The translations under genes were made by a program, and so were the position numbers. 6,345 nt of DNA, taken from assembly GCA_009782665.1 (NCBI GenBank), contig WRIP01000080.1:1-6345 (forward strand), given 5' to 3'. Positions 6,078 to 6,345 of the stretch are shown here, one piece after another. Source of the DNA: Oscillospiraceae bacterium. Lineage in GTDB: Bacteria; Bacillota; Clostridia; Oscillospirales; Ruminococcaceae. Each line of letters begins with the position of its first letter. The first letter of the stretch is position 1. The notes below the pieces were generated by a model. The model was not told where the DNA came from, did not search any database, and saw only the letters and a list, made by a program, of their open reading frames with translations.

Positions 6078-6345
6078 ATGAGAAGTTTTATGACGTTGGA
6101 TCTACAATATGCACACCGTTTTTACGGATTTAAGGGAGAAGCACAATATCTTCACGGGCATACCGGCATTCTCACGATTGAGGTCGAAGACTCGGTCAAC
6201 ATGGGCGTCAACATGGTATTTCCCTGTAACGAAATCAGGAAAACTGCATGGGATGTTTTAAAGAACTTTGACCATGCCCTGATTCTGAGAGAAGATGATC
6301 CCCTATTACCGGCAATACTCGGAGTATATGAAGCTCAGGGTATAA
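6078..6345 (+). CDS. 6-pyruvoyl-tetrahydropterin synthase / QueD-family protein (5' part, runs off the window)
   Basis: The first 89 residues are visible and the frame is still open at the edge; family members are usually about 120-150 residues. The T-fold family acts on dihydroneopterin triphosphate or related pterins, and QueD members feed 7-deazaguanine (queuosine) synthesis. Visible features are the zinc-ligand pattern His13 (YAHRF) and His26 and His28 (LHGHTG), and the catalytic pair Asp65-His66 (NFDHALIL). The catalytic Cys expected four residues before the first His of HGH (E. coli QueD Cys27) is Ala22 here, with Glu21 beside it. The usual (I/V)xDF before the second half is VFPCNEI (47-53), with a Cys at 50. 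This could be an altered-activity paralogue such as the PTPS-III type used in folate synthesis, or a repurposed T-fold protein. I therefore give no gene symbol. It is preceded by its own likely promoter and is not obviously linked to glycogen metabolism. Confidence 0.8.
   Translation, partial: MRSFMTLDLQYAHRFYGFKGEAQYLHGHTGILTIEVEDSVNMGVNMVFPCNEIRKTAWDVLKNFDHALILREDDPLLPAILGVYEAQGI

Noticed and set aside
6195..6216. Tandem 10-base repeat GTCAACATGG with a 12-base period in the QueD-like gene (VNMGVNM)
   Set aside because: It is short, in frame, and in a loop region between strands where small duplications are common; it is not evidence of a special element.

Overview
The window carries a compact glycogen-synthesis operon of the Bacillota (Firmicutes) type, all on the + strand, followed by the 5' part of an unrelated-looking pterin-family gene. 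The strongest taxonomic pointer is glgD, the degenerate partner of glgC, together with the order glgB-glgC-glgD-glgA, which matches the Bacillus glg operon. Strong purine-rich Shine-Dalgarno sequences, moderate G+C content and frequent ATA isoleucine codons fit a clostridial or related Bacillota genome. The genus cannot be named from the sequence alone.

Layout: bases 1-165 are a leader that may hold the 3' end of an upstream gene (weak evidence) and a weak sigma-A-like promoter. glgB (branching enzyme) occupies 166-2043, glgC (ADP-glucose pyrophosphorylase, catalytic) 2064-3266, glgD (ADP-glucose pyrophosphorylase-like regulatory subunit) 3268-4401, and glgA (glycogen synthase) 4413-5837. The four genes are separated by 20, 1 and 11 bases, and two of the Shine-Dalgarno sequences lie inside or touch the preceding gene, so one transcript with coupled translation is very likely. 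Bases 5838-6077 are non-coding as far as can be seen. They hold a 13-base direct repeat 66 bases apart, a 10-base palindrome and a perfect TATAAT box. At 6078 a 6-pyruvoyl-tetrahydropterin synthase/QueD-like gene starts and runs off the window end.

How the genes work together: GlgC, probably with GlgD, makes ADP-glucose from glucose-1-phosphate and ATP. GlgA adds the glucose to the non-reducing ends of alpha-1,4 chains, and GlgB creates alpha-1,6 branches. No degradation gene (glgP, glgX or pullulanase type) is seen. In Bacillus glgP is the last gene of this operon, but here it does not follow glgA.

I see no clearly new biological system. The points that deserve a second look are the replacement of the signature Lys by Ala in the GlgA nucleotide-sugar motif, the missing catalytic Cys in the QueD-like protein, and the in-frame repeat on the minus strand of the downstream intergenic region.
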